This document shows, piece by piece, positions 36,601 to 48,600 of a DNA stretch of 64,000 nt (positions within the stretch are counted from its first letter, which is position 1; every line of letters begins with the position of its first letter). Source of the stretch: Tolypeutes matacus. Lineage: Eukaryota; Chordata; Mammalia; Cingulata; Chlamyphoridae. The stretch is taken from the NCBI GenBank assembly GCA_026826555.1, contig JAKSZT010021121.1, forward strand, positions 1,186,470 to 1,250,469, written 5' to 3'. The position numbers and the translations under genes are program-made. Under the pieces are notes generated by a model. The model ran no database searches. It was not told the origin of the DNA and saw only the letters and a list, made by a program, of their open reading frames with translations.

Positions 36601-39600
36601 GAGGGTCCCAGGGTTCGAACCCCGGTCCCTCCATGTGGGAGACGGACGCCCAACCAGTTGAGCCACATCCGACCCCCGTCCATTACGGTTTTCATAGCAT
36701 TGTTATATCACCTTCCTAGAGTACTTATCATGGTTGTAGTTTTAAATGTATTTGTGTGATTATTTGATTTTTCAGTCTCCTGCTTCAGACTGCAAAGTTC
36801 ATGAGGGCATGAACCATGGCTGTTTCTGTTCATCATTTTGTGCTGGTACTTAGCATAGTACCTGTTTAATGAACAAAAGTGCAAGAAAGTTTAGGAAAAA
36901 TGTATTTAGGCACATGCAGACAAATAGAAAGCAGGGTCTGATGAACAATGTAAATATAAAAAAACATAATATTAATACCAAGCAAACTAAAAAATATAAT
37001 TAAAAGTTAGAGCAGTGGTTCTTTCCCATGCCACAGAATCTTCGGGGGGGCTTGTTAAAGATTGCTGGAACCCACCCCTAGAATTTCTGTGCCAGTAGGT
37101 CTGGGGTAAGTACTGAGAATGTGCATTTCTATTAGGTTCCCAGGTGATGTTGATGCTGCAAGTCCAGGGACCATCCCTTGAGAATCACTGTTAGAAAATA
37201 TTTATTGTTCATAAAGGGTACAGCTCACAGTGAAGATTTTGAACCCATGAGCCTTTATGTATCTCATGAAATTATGTCTAAATTTACAAAATAAATTTTG
37301 AAATACAGTGAAATGGGAGAATTTATCATAACCCTTAGTCTTTTACAGAGCAAGTAAACAAACCTTTTACATAGAATCTGAATAATATAATTTATACACA
37401 GCTGACCCTACAACTTTGAAACCTACAAACAGCAAGTAATATATCTTTTTCCGGTGTTCATGGATCAGTTATAAAAGTCCTTTACCCCAAATTTTTAAAC
37501 TTCTTTATGAGGGGGAGGGGAAGGGGCCATAAACAGAGTAAGAAACCAAGTAAGAAAAATATGTATGTTTGTAAACATATATAATGTTGATTTCCTTAAT
37601 CTACGAAGGGTTTTTAGATGTTCTTAAAAGGCAAATATACCTTTAGAAACATAGGCTGTAAACACAAATAGGAAAATCACAAAAGAAAAAAACCTTACAA
37701 TTAAATATAAAACATATTTAATTTCATTAGAAATAAAAAGAAATGGAAAACAAAAACAGCAGTTCAATATGACTCCCCAGTCCCCGCTTACGATGGCCAG
37801 GGTTTAAGGTGTTGATACTTAATGCTGGTGCAGTATGTGGAAACAGCCTTCTTCACACCTTTCTTTTGAGGATGAAAATTAGCCCAACCTTTTAAATGTA
37901 TAATCTCTTCCTATTTCTTGGAATTTATCCTGAGGAAATAATGGAGCAAATGTGCAAAAGGTTTTTACAAGGATGTGGATCTCAGCGTTTTTTTCTTTTT
38001 TGATACAGGAAACAACTTTGAAATGGTCTAAATGTCCCTTGACATAGGGGACTGGATCAGCAAATTCTAGAGTCCGATAAGAACCACGTAGCCAATAAAT
38101 GCCAGTCAAGATCAATATGTATTGATTGGGCAAGATGTCCACAAAGTATTTTCGATTGAACACAAAGAGGATATGGATCAGGCTTGGCTAAGTCAAGGCC
38201 CACAGGAGCCAGACAGATGAAGTCAGTGGAGAAGCCCCACATGAGCGGGAGGGAGGAGTGGGGATTGGGGCGAATGGCAAGATAGGCACTCACCCTCAAG
38301 GGGATAGCTGCTACTTTTTGTTTTGCGATTACAGATGATTGAAATTTCTCTTTATATTTTCATTTTATATTTGTATTTATCAGTATTTTATAATTTTCCC
38401 CCAGTGAACAATATTACATCAGAAATTTTTAAGAAGAAAGAAGTTAGGCAGTGCCAAAAGAGAGGTAAAGATAAAGTCTGGTGGGTCCTGAAAGGAAGAA
38501 GTGACCCCTTCTGCCTGGGGGAGGGCGGGGGTTGGAGGCAGGGAAGGTCTTGGAGACCAGGGGACCCACATTTGACCATTGCAGAGGGCAGGGTTTGCAA
38601 AAGGGGTGTTAGGAGGTTGGCGTTGGAGATCATCTCAGATGACCCCCGTTTCCTGAGCACTGAGGCTGGGGGTGGAAGCGATGAAGGGGAACAGTGTGTG
38701 CCAGGTACTGTTCTAAGCACTTGACATATATGTTTAATCCTCACAGCAATCCTATAAGGGTCCCCATTTTACAGATAGGGAAACTGAGGCACAGAGCGAT
38801 TAAGAGACTTGCCCAAAGTTACACAGCTCTGAATGGCTGAGCTGGGATCTGAACTGAGGCAGTCTGACTCCAGAGTCACGGCTCCTGATTCTAGTTGGTG
38901 GTCCCAGAATAGGGAGGGAGTTGTTGGGGGGCCAGGGGAGCATGCTGTTCCTCTGGATGGGGGCAGGGATCCATTCCCACACCTCCCTCTCCTTGGACAG
39001 AAACCGGCAATTACACCTGTGAATTCTGCGGGAAGCAGTACAAGTACTACACACCTTACCAGGAGCATGTGGCCTTACACGCCCCCATCAGTGAGTACCT
39101 TCTCCGCTCGGAGGGAGGGCTGGGCAGCCATAGGCCGGAGCTCCGGAGCTTTGCCAGGAGAGGTTGAAGCCAAGGTGAGCTTGGTTCTGGGTCAGTCTCT
39201 AGTTCTCCAGGTCTGACCTGGGCCCACATTTCTTCAGTGGTTGGAATAGCTGGGAAAGACCCACCCTTGAGCCCGGAGTGTCATTCCTCCCTCCGTGGAA
39301 TGTAGGCTTTGGACTCAATGTGGATTTTGGGTTAGGAGGGTGAGTTGTACTTGTCCTAGTCCCTCGGTGGTTCTCCTCCCACCTCCAAATTATGTGATTC
39401 TGTAGCAGCCGTGTCTGTGTGGTGCAGCTTCAGTCTGAACTAATGCAGGGACTGGCCACCCTCCCCCATACCTCCCGGGGCTAGGGGCATGGTGAGCACG
39501 ACAGGACAGCTCCCCCTTCTGCCCTTGGTGGTGGAAAGGGCAAGGAGATGGAACGGGCACTAAGATGGGAGTTGGCAGCTCCGGGCCCTAGTCTTGGCTG

Positions 39601-42600
39601 GGTCACAGGCTTGCTGGGGCCTTGGGCAGGTGCAGCCCGAATCTGGAACATGATCCCTCACTCTTCCCCTGGCAGAGAAGGGAATGGGTCTAAGGGCCCT
39701 TCCCAGGGGGACATCCTGGTGGTCTTTCTCCTCCTGATGCCTGAGGGTTCCCTGCTGATTTCTCAGTTCTCCTGCATGTCAGAGGGGCACCCCATCCTGA
39801 GACCCCCACACTCATGGAAACTGGGAGCCCCTCAGACCTCTTCTCTGTGTACAGGTGGGAAAACCAAGGTTCCCACAGGTAAGAGGTTTAAACAGTTGCA
39901 GGGCAGCCAGGCAGGATGTGTAGGAGTATATTTGGCATGTCACTGCCTTTGTTTCTCTCAGCAGAGCTCAGGACATCTGGGTGGGCAGAGGTGTCCAGAT
40001 TTTGGAGGGTGTGGACAGCTTCACCCTGAATTCACCCCTGGCTTGAGGCATGCGTGTCCCGTTGGGTGGGCACTGGCCCATCTGATGGCCTCTCCAGGCT
40101 GGTGTCGAGGTGACAGGGCTGTGGCTGGGCTGACTTTGGCCACCCCCTCTGGGCATCCCGCTTTCCGTAGGCAGGAACATGCCCCCACACAGCTGCCCAC
40201 CTGTGCTCTCCGGTGAAGCAGCAGTTGCCCTGCCTCCTGGTGCCCAGCAGGGGGTGCTGGCCCGAACACACTTAGAGTCACTTACAGGCCAACCCATGGC
40301 CTTGGGTTCAGCCTTTGCAAAATATCTCCAGTGCCACTTCTGTTCTTCCCCCAAACGGCTCTTCCCGGGGCAAGTTGAGTAAGGTCACGGCGTTAATAAG
40401 AGGGGGGAGCCTAGCTTGGAACACAGGCAGGTGGGCTCCAGGCTCTTGCTCTTTGGGAAGCTGCGCTGCATCTCCTGTCCAAGGGTGCAGTGGGAAGGGA
40501 TGCAGTGCTTGTCCTTGACCTCTTCCTTAACAACCAGGTGCTTTTTCCCTGAAAGGCTTCCACTTTTTCTCTCATCCTCGTTTTCTTCTCCTCTCTTTTG
40601 GGCTGTCTTTCTATCCCTGTTTATTGAATCAATCTCTTTATTCTTTCTACTGCTCTCTGAAGTATGAGGAATCTTGGATCCTCTGTGTATAAAATACAGC
40701 GCAAGACATTTAAGCTAGACCCAACAGGCACTAACTTTCTGAGGCTGACCAAGAAATAGTCCCTCCATTGGTCTCTGAATCCAGAGATTTGTGTGCCGGT
40801 GGATTCTGTGGAGTCAGGCTGGACATGATGGCCTCAGCAGGTGCTGTCCAGGGCGGGGGCTGGACAGACCCTGGGTCTGTGGACTTGTGAGAGCATCTGG
40901 ATGGAAACAGGCTGGGTGAGGCATGAGTTCTTCGTAACGGAGCACACAGTGTGCATTCTTTTGAGTCTGACTTCTTTCGCGCAGCAAAATGACTTTAAGA
41001 CTCACACCTGTTGTTCTCTTATCAGTTATTCTTTTTCACTGCTGAGTAGTATTCCATTGTAATGACACTGCCACAGGTTGTTTAGCCATTTACTGGTAGA
41101 TCCATTTGGGTTATTTCCAGGTTTAGGCTATTAGAAATAAAGCTGATATGAGAAGGCTGGCACACAGCTTATCGTGGACATACATATGTGTTCATTTCTC
41201 TAGGGTAAATGCCAAGGAATAAAATTATTGGGTCCTGGGGGAGCAGTATGTTTAACTTTGTAAGAAACTGACACACAATTTCCAAAATGGCTGCAGCATT
41301 TCACACTCCCACCAGCCGTGCATGGAAGTTCCTCTTGGTCCACGTGTGGTGGTGGTGGGCTTTTTAATTGTAGCTATTTTGGTGAGGGTGCAGTGGCATC
41401 TCATTGTCTTCACAATTTGTATTTTCCTGATGACCAGTGATGTTGAGCATCTTTTCATTTGCTTATTGGCCATTTGTATATTTTACTTTGGAAATTGTTG
41501 CCCAGTTTTTGGTTAGGTTGCTTGTCTTTATTGTTATGTTTTAGGCGTTCTCTATATATTCCAGACTCAAGTGCTTTGTCAGATATATATATATAGTGTG
41601 TGTGTGTGGATATTTTCTCCCAGTCTTTGGCATGCCTGTTGGCTTTCATACAGTGTCTTTTCTTGAGCAGAAGTTGTTCAATTTGATGAGATCCAGTTTA
41701 TCATTTTTTTCTCTTTTACAGTTAGTGCTTTCTGGGTCCTTTCCAGGAACTCCTTGCCTACCTCAATGTGGTGGAAATGTTTCCCTTTATTATCTTTGAG
41801 AAACTTTATAATTTTAGCATTTATTTTTAGCTTTTGCACTTAGGTTCATTTCGAGTTACCTTTTGTGAGTGGTGTGAGGGATGGGTTGAGGTTCATTTTA
41901 TTCCATAAATGGTCCCAGCACCATCTGTTAAAGGAGAATCCTTTCCTCCTTGCATTACATTGGAACCTTTGTTGAAAATCAGTTGAATGAATAAATAAGT
42001 GAGTTTATTTTTGTTCCATTGATCTATTGTCTGTCTTTAAGCCAATTCTTTATGTTCTTGATTACTGGTGCTTTATAGTAAGGCTTAAAAATCAGGCATT
42101 ATAAGATTTCCAACTTTGTTCTTTTTCTGGGTTATTTAGCTATTCTAGGTATTTGGCTTTTCCATATAAATGTTAGAAACTTCTAGCCAGTTTCTACAAA
42201 AAGCCAGCGTTGATTTTGGTGGGGAATAACATTGAGTCTATAGACCAGTTTTGGAATAATGAACCTCTTAACAATATTGAGTCTTCCAGTCCTTGAGCAT
42301 AATGTATCTCTCCATGTAAATTAGGTGTTTTTAAATTTCTCACAGCAATAGTTTGTGCTCTTCAGAGTAGATCTCTTGTACATATTTCATTAAATTATCT
42401 CAAAGTATTTTATGTTTATTGATGCTATTGTGATTTTTTTGTGTTATTTTCCAATTGTTCATTGCTATAACATAAAAACACAATTTTGTATATTGAATTT
42501 GTATCCTGCAACTTTGCTAAATTCACTTATTAGTTCTAATTTTTTTTGTGGATTTCTTAGAATTTTTCCTTTATATATGATGATGTCATCTGCTAGTAAA

Positions 42601-45600
42601 GACAGCTTTGCTTCTTCCTTCCCAATGTATAGTCCTTTTTTTTTTTTCACTCTTTAAAACAGACATTTTATCTTATTTTTTCCAAGTTCACCAGTAGTCT
42701 TGCTCAAACTACATATATTTGTCTTGGGTACTGTCATGCATACCAGTTTATCATTTATAGCACAGCTTCTGGCAATCAAAAAAAAATAGAAACAAATTAA
42801 AATTGGGGAAGGGCAAAGCATTAAAAATATCATTTGATTGTCATTTTTACAATACTTAGTGAAAGTGAGTTAGTCACACATTAATATTACATAATGTTCA
42901 GTGATCTGTGTAGTAGTTTTTCATTTAAAAAATTTGTTGAAGTATATTGTTTCGTACATGAACGATACACTTACATAATAAGTGTAAAGTAAAAATCGTG
43001 AACTTACAAAACAAACATGCATAACATCATACATGGCTCCCGTGCATCACCCCACCACCAGTACCTTGCATTTTTGTGAAACATCTGTAACAAACTATGA
43101 AAGATCATTGCCAAAGTATTACTACTAACTATAGTCTGTATCTTACATTTGGTGTATTTTTCTCCAGCCTACCCTATAATTTTTTTTGTTGTTCGTAATT
43201 CATACAATTTATCTAAAGTATACAATATATTCGTTTTGTTATTATTATTTTCTTCTTCACTGTACTGGTAAGGAGCTTCCAGGACAGTGGTGAATAAAAT
43301 AAATGAGCCGATAGCCCTGCCTTGTTCCCCATCTTAGGGGTCAGTTTTTCATCCAGTGTCATCATTTTCATTTTTCAGTGCTATGTTAGCCAAAGCAGGA
43401 TTTCATCCATGCCCTTGATCAGGTTGAGGAAGTTGCTTTCCAGTCCTGTGTACTGAAAGCTCTTATCATAAATCGGCATCACGTGTTTTTTCTACATCTA
43501 TTGAGATGATTCTGTGATTGTCCTTTGTTCTGTTAGTGTAGTGAACTTTGTGGATTTTTTTTCACATAAGTCACCATGCCTATACTTTATTAAAATAACA
43601 GTAGTAACAACAGAAAGTTTTGCTTTGAAATGAACAGAAGGAGGTTACCGTGTTGGGATCTTCCTTCTTTGGTGCCAGAAGGAATGACTTCCTTCTTTGA
43701 AGCTTCTTTTTTCTTAGATAGGCATCTAAATTATTTTAAGACTCGGGTGATTTGTCGACTTAATCTGCTTTCAAGAACATGTTTTTCTGCTCACTTCTTT
43801 CTAAAATTCTCCAGGATTTTGCCTGGCTTTTAATATCTCCCAAAATTGACCCCTCAAAGGCAGGGAACTACATTCCTAGGATTAGCAGAGTGCCCTGAAT
43901 TCAGTCAATGATATGCTAATGATGGTATTATTAAAGTAAATAGATGTTTCTGGTGAAAGTTTTTTTAAAAACAGCTTTATTGAGATATATCTTCGTGCAA
44001 TAATTGCCCATATTTCATGTGTACGATTTGATGAGTTTGATACACATCCACAGAAGCTCCACCACATTCAGGGTATAAACACCAGGCGTGCCCACAGCTT
44101 CCTTGTGTCCTTGTATCATCCCTTGCTCTCTACCTCTCCATCTCCAGGTGGGCTTTGATCTGCTTCCTGTTACTATAGATTAGGTTGCATTTTCTAGAAC
44201 TTTACATAGATGGAATCTTATAATATATACTCTTTTTGTCTGACTTCTGTCATTCAGCATAATTATTTTGAGATTCACCCATGTTTGCATGTTTCAATAG
44301 TTCATTCCTTTTTATTGGTGAATGGTATTATCCATTGTGTAGGTAAATATACCACAGGTTCCTTCATCCATTCATCTATGGATGGATATTTGGGCTTTTT
44401 CCAGTTTGGAGCTAAAACAAATAAAGCTGCTATGAACATTTGTGTCTAAGTCTTTGTATGGACAGGTGCTTTTATTCCCTTGGGTAGCTACTTAGGAGTG
44501 GAATGGCTGGATCATATGGTAGGTATATATTTAATTTTTAAGAAACAGCCAAACTGTTTTTCAAAGTGGTTATGCCATTTTACATTCCCAGCAGCAGTGT
44601 ATAAGAGTTCCTGTTCCTTGCAGACCCTGGTGTAGTCAGTCTTTTAAATTTCTCATTATGATTGTAATTTTCATTTCTCTAATGACTAATGATTTTGAGC
44701 ATCTTTTTATGTGCTTTCTTGACATCCACGTATGTTCTGTGGTATTATCCATTGTGTAGGTAAATATACCACATGGGACAAAACCTGTTTTTGAATTGTT
44801 TCCTTATTAATGAGTTTTGAGAGTTTTAAAAATTATATTCTGAATAAAAGTCCTTTATCAGATATTTTCAGATATTTACAAATATTTTCTTCCAGTCTGT
44901 GGCTTGTTCTTTCGTTTTCTTAAAAGTATCTTTAGGGGTGCAGGTATAGCTCAGTGGTTGAGCACCTGTTTTCCATGTACAAGGTCCCAGGTTCAATTTC
45001 CAGTCCCTCAAAAAAAAAGGTACTTTTAAAAGAACAGATGTTTTAAATTTTGATGAAGCCATATTTATCAATTTTTTCTATTATAGATTATGCTTTTGAT
45101 GTTGTACCTAAGAGAACTTTGTCTTGCCATATTTATATTTTCTTTAATTTCTCTCAACCCTGTCTTATACCTTACAGTGTACAGGTGTTGCATATTTTTG
45201 CTGAATTTATCCCTATCATTTCATATTTTCATGTTATAAATAGTATTGCTTTTGTGATTGTAATTTTGAATTGTTCGTTGCTAGTATATAGAAACTCAGT
45301 GGTTTTTAAATACTGATCTTGTATCCTGCAACTTTGATAAATTCACCTATTAGTTCTAACTAATTTTGGTATATTCCATTGGATATGTTACTTAGACAAT
45401 TATGTTTTCTGCAAACAAAGACAGTTTTACTTCTTCCTTTCCAACCTGGATGCCTTTTATTTCTTTTTCTTGCTTTATTGCAAGTGGCTAGAATTTCCAA
45501 TACAAAGTTGAATGGAAGTGTGAGAGCAGACATTCTTATCTTGTTCCTGATTATAGAGGGAAAATATTCAGTAGGTTTTGTTGTTGTTGTTGATGCCCTC

Positions 45601-48600
45601 TATGAGAATGAGGAAGTTCCCTTCTGTTCCTAGTTTGCTGAGAGTTTTTATTAAAAATGGATGTCGGATTTTGTCATTTTTTTTTTTAATGTGTCTATTC
45701 AGTTGATCATGACATTTTCTCTTTAGTTTGTTGATGTGGTGAATTACATTGATTTTTGAATGGTAAACTATCCCAATATTCCAGGGATAAGAATAGAGTC
45801 TATCTTGTTGAATATTCCATAGCCACTTGAAGAAATCCTGCTGTTGTTGAATGTAATGTCAGTTAGGTTAAGCTGGTTGACAGTGTTCAAATCTTCTATT
45901 CCTTTCTGCTTGTTCTATCAAGTAATGAGAGAGATGTGTTAAAATCCCCAACTATAATTGTGGATTTATCTGTGTATTAGCCAGGGTTCTCTAGGGAAAC
46001 AGGACAGGAGATATTGGTAAATAAATGAGATTTTATAAATGGGGATGCAAAAGTCCAAATTCTGTAAGGTGGGCTGCAAAACGGGGGCTCCTATGAAGGT
46101 GTTTGATGAGTTCCCCAGGAAATGCTGGCTGTCAGAAGTAGAGATGGGAATTCTCTCTGAATGCTGAAATAACTTCCCCTTTTAACGCCTTCAACTAATT
46201 AGAGGAGACATTACTTATTGCTGACAACCATCTGTGCAATCAACTCAATGATAATTAAAGTCCAAGAAATGCCTTTGTATTACAGTTAGCCCAGTGCTTG
46301 CTTGACCAAACAACTGGGCACCATTACCAGGCCGAGTTTACACATTAGCCTAACCATCAGTCTGTTTCTCCCTTTAGTTCGATCATTTTTTATTCATGTA
46401 TTTCAGAGTTCTGTTACTAGGTGAATACACTTAGAATTGTTTTGTGTTGATGAATGGACCCTTTGAAAGTTTGCAATGCCTTTTATCTCTGGTAACACCC
46501 GCTATCCTGAAATCTTAATATAGCCAGTCCAGCTTTCTTATATAGTGTATGCATGGTACATGTTTTCTCATCCTTTTCTTTTAAATTATTTCTTTGTATT
46601 TGAGGTATGCAGATATATTTGGTTCTTGCTGTTTTATCCAGTCTGACAGTCTCTGCCTTTTAATTAAAGTGTTAAATCCATTTACATTTAATATAATTTA
46701 TTGATGTAGTTGGGATTGAGTTTATCATCTTGGCTATATTTTTTCTATTTGTCCGTCTGTTCTTTTGTTCCTTTTTTTTTCTTATTTTCTTGCCTTCTTT
46801 TATATTCATCAAGTTTTTACAAAATCTCTTCTGTTAGCTTTCTAGCTGTTCCTCTATTTTTTTAAGTGGTTACTCTATGGTTTATAATATGCATCTTTAA
46901 TGTTTCACAATCTACCATGAATTTATATCATAATGCATACATATAAGAATCTTATTAAAACTACTTCTATTTAGTACCCTCCTCTCCTTTGTGTTATCCC
47001 TATCATACATACATGCCTACATGTGTTCTAAACCTTACAACTGTTCTTTTTGCTTTGAACAAAAATTATCTGTTAAAGAAATTTTAAAAATGAGAACATG
47101 TCTTTTATATATACTACATATTTAACATTTCCTGTGCTTTCCTTTCCTCTGTAAATTTGAATTTTGTTATCATTTTCCTTTACTCTGAAGAACTTCCTTT
47201 AACATTTCTTATTTGTCAGTTGGTTGGTGATAGGTTCTCTCAACTTAAAGTGTTTTTATTGCATTCTCTCTTTTGAAGGATATTTTCTCTGGATATAGAA
47301 TTCTAGGTTAAGAAATTTTCTTTCAGCACTTTAAAAATGTCATTCCTTTATCTTCTGATGAGAAGTCAGCAATCATTCTGATTGTTCTTCTGTATTTAAT
47401 GTGTCCTTTTTTTCTCTGGATGCTTTTAAAATATTTCTCTGTATTACTGATTTCCAGCAATTGGGTGATGCTATGTAACTTTTTTTGTATATCCTGTTCA
47501 GGGTTCATCAAGCTTCTTGGGCTAATGGATTTTGAAATTTCAAAAAGTTTCAGCCACTATTTCTTCAAATGATTATCCCTCCAATCTCTTAGGTTTCTTA
47601 TGAGAACAGTCAGCCATCTATCTGAGACTCTTCCTTTTCCGGTAAGAGACCAGGTGGGAATTTTAGAGTGATAATGTTTCATGTAAGATTAGCACATTGT
47701 TGAGTTAAATGAGTAAGGAGCCCAGGAAACTCATCCTGGCTCAGTCCAACCTGACTGGCCCAGCTCTGTGGCCCTGGGACTGGTGCCCATTCCTCTTTGA
47801 GCTTCAGTGTCCCTGTCTGCCTTATCCAGCCTTATAGGAGACAGCTTCATGGCACAGTGATGTCCTCGTTGGGCATCACCTCTTTGTGCTCTACTCTTGT
47901 GGCTCTGAACCTTACTTTACTGGCCATTCTTCCATTGATTTACTGGTTTGTTGATACCAGAATTTCTACTGAGCACATACTGTATGTTGGGGAATGGGCC
48001 AGGTACTGAATGCATCAGTAGATGAAACTGGAGGGTCTCTGCCATCACAGAGCATATGGGCTAATGAGGGGAAGAGACACTGACCAGAAGATCATGTGTC
48101 ATTGTTGCTGGTGGTCGGTACTTGGTAGGGGGAGGAGAGACCAGGTAGGAAGGAAGTGGGGGAGGGCTCTCTGAGGAAGCGATGTTTAAGAGGTATGTAG
48201 ACCCAGAGTAGGTAGCCAAGCAAAAATTTGAGGGAAGAACATTGCAGAGAGGGGGAATAGCCTAGGCAAAGGCCATGAAGCTTGGAAGAGAAATGGTATT
48301 ATAGGATGCGAGAAGGTAGGAGGGTGGGGGTAGGGAGCTAGGAAGAAGCTGGAGAGGTGAGCAGGTCCTTAGGCTAGGGTGGTTTAAAATGAACAGGTGA
48401 TTCCTCAAGGTGTTTTATATTGTGTGCTTCATGGGTATCCTGAGCTTCCTGTCACAGTGAGGGGCGGGGGGTGGGACTGCCAGGATTTTTATAGTAGGAG
48501 TCATAGATAGTGAAAAGGTCCGAGCCAGATGGGCTTCCAGAAACCATTCTGCATGTGCAGAGACCGAATCCTAAGGGAGAAAGCAGCATGCTCAGTCTGT

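Larger units (their letters stand above)
40925..43560 (-). repeat. Old L1 fragment (minus strand), interrupted near its RT region
   Basis: On the + strand it begins as antisense L1 3' sequence (CTGACTTCTTTCGCGCAGC, CACTGCTGAGTAGTATTCCA). It runs 5'-ward through ATTGAGTCTTCCAGTCC and GTATCCTGCAACTTTGCTAA. The minus strand at 42465-42650 reads LLADDIIIY, the reverse-transcriptase F/Y-A-D-D-type motif region of ORF2. The L1 resumes at about 43260 (ACTTCCAG-like block, TTTCATCCATGCCCTTGATC, TCTATTGAGATGATTCTGTG). Many stops; defective. Confidence 0.85.
43960..47640 (-). repeat. Second old L1 (minus strand), about 3.3 kb plus insertions
   Basis: It starts with the antisense L1M 3' end (AAAACAGCTTTATTGAGATA) and runs 5'-ward through GTCTGACTTCTGTCATTCAG, TCTTGTATCCTGCAACTTTG, CCCAACTATAATTGTGGATT, GCCAGTCCAGCTTTC and ATGAGAAGTCAGCAATCATT. 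It covers the same part of L1 as 40925-43560, so it is a separate insertion. Two younger elements interrupt it, at 44935-45018 and 45973-46359. No intact ORF. Confidence 0.85.
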
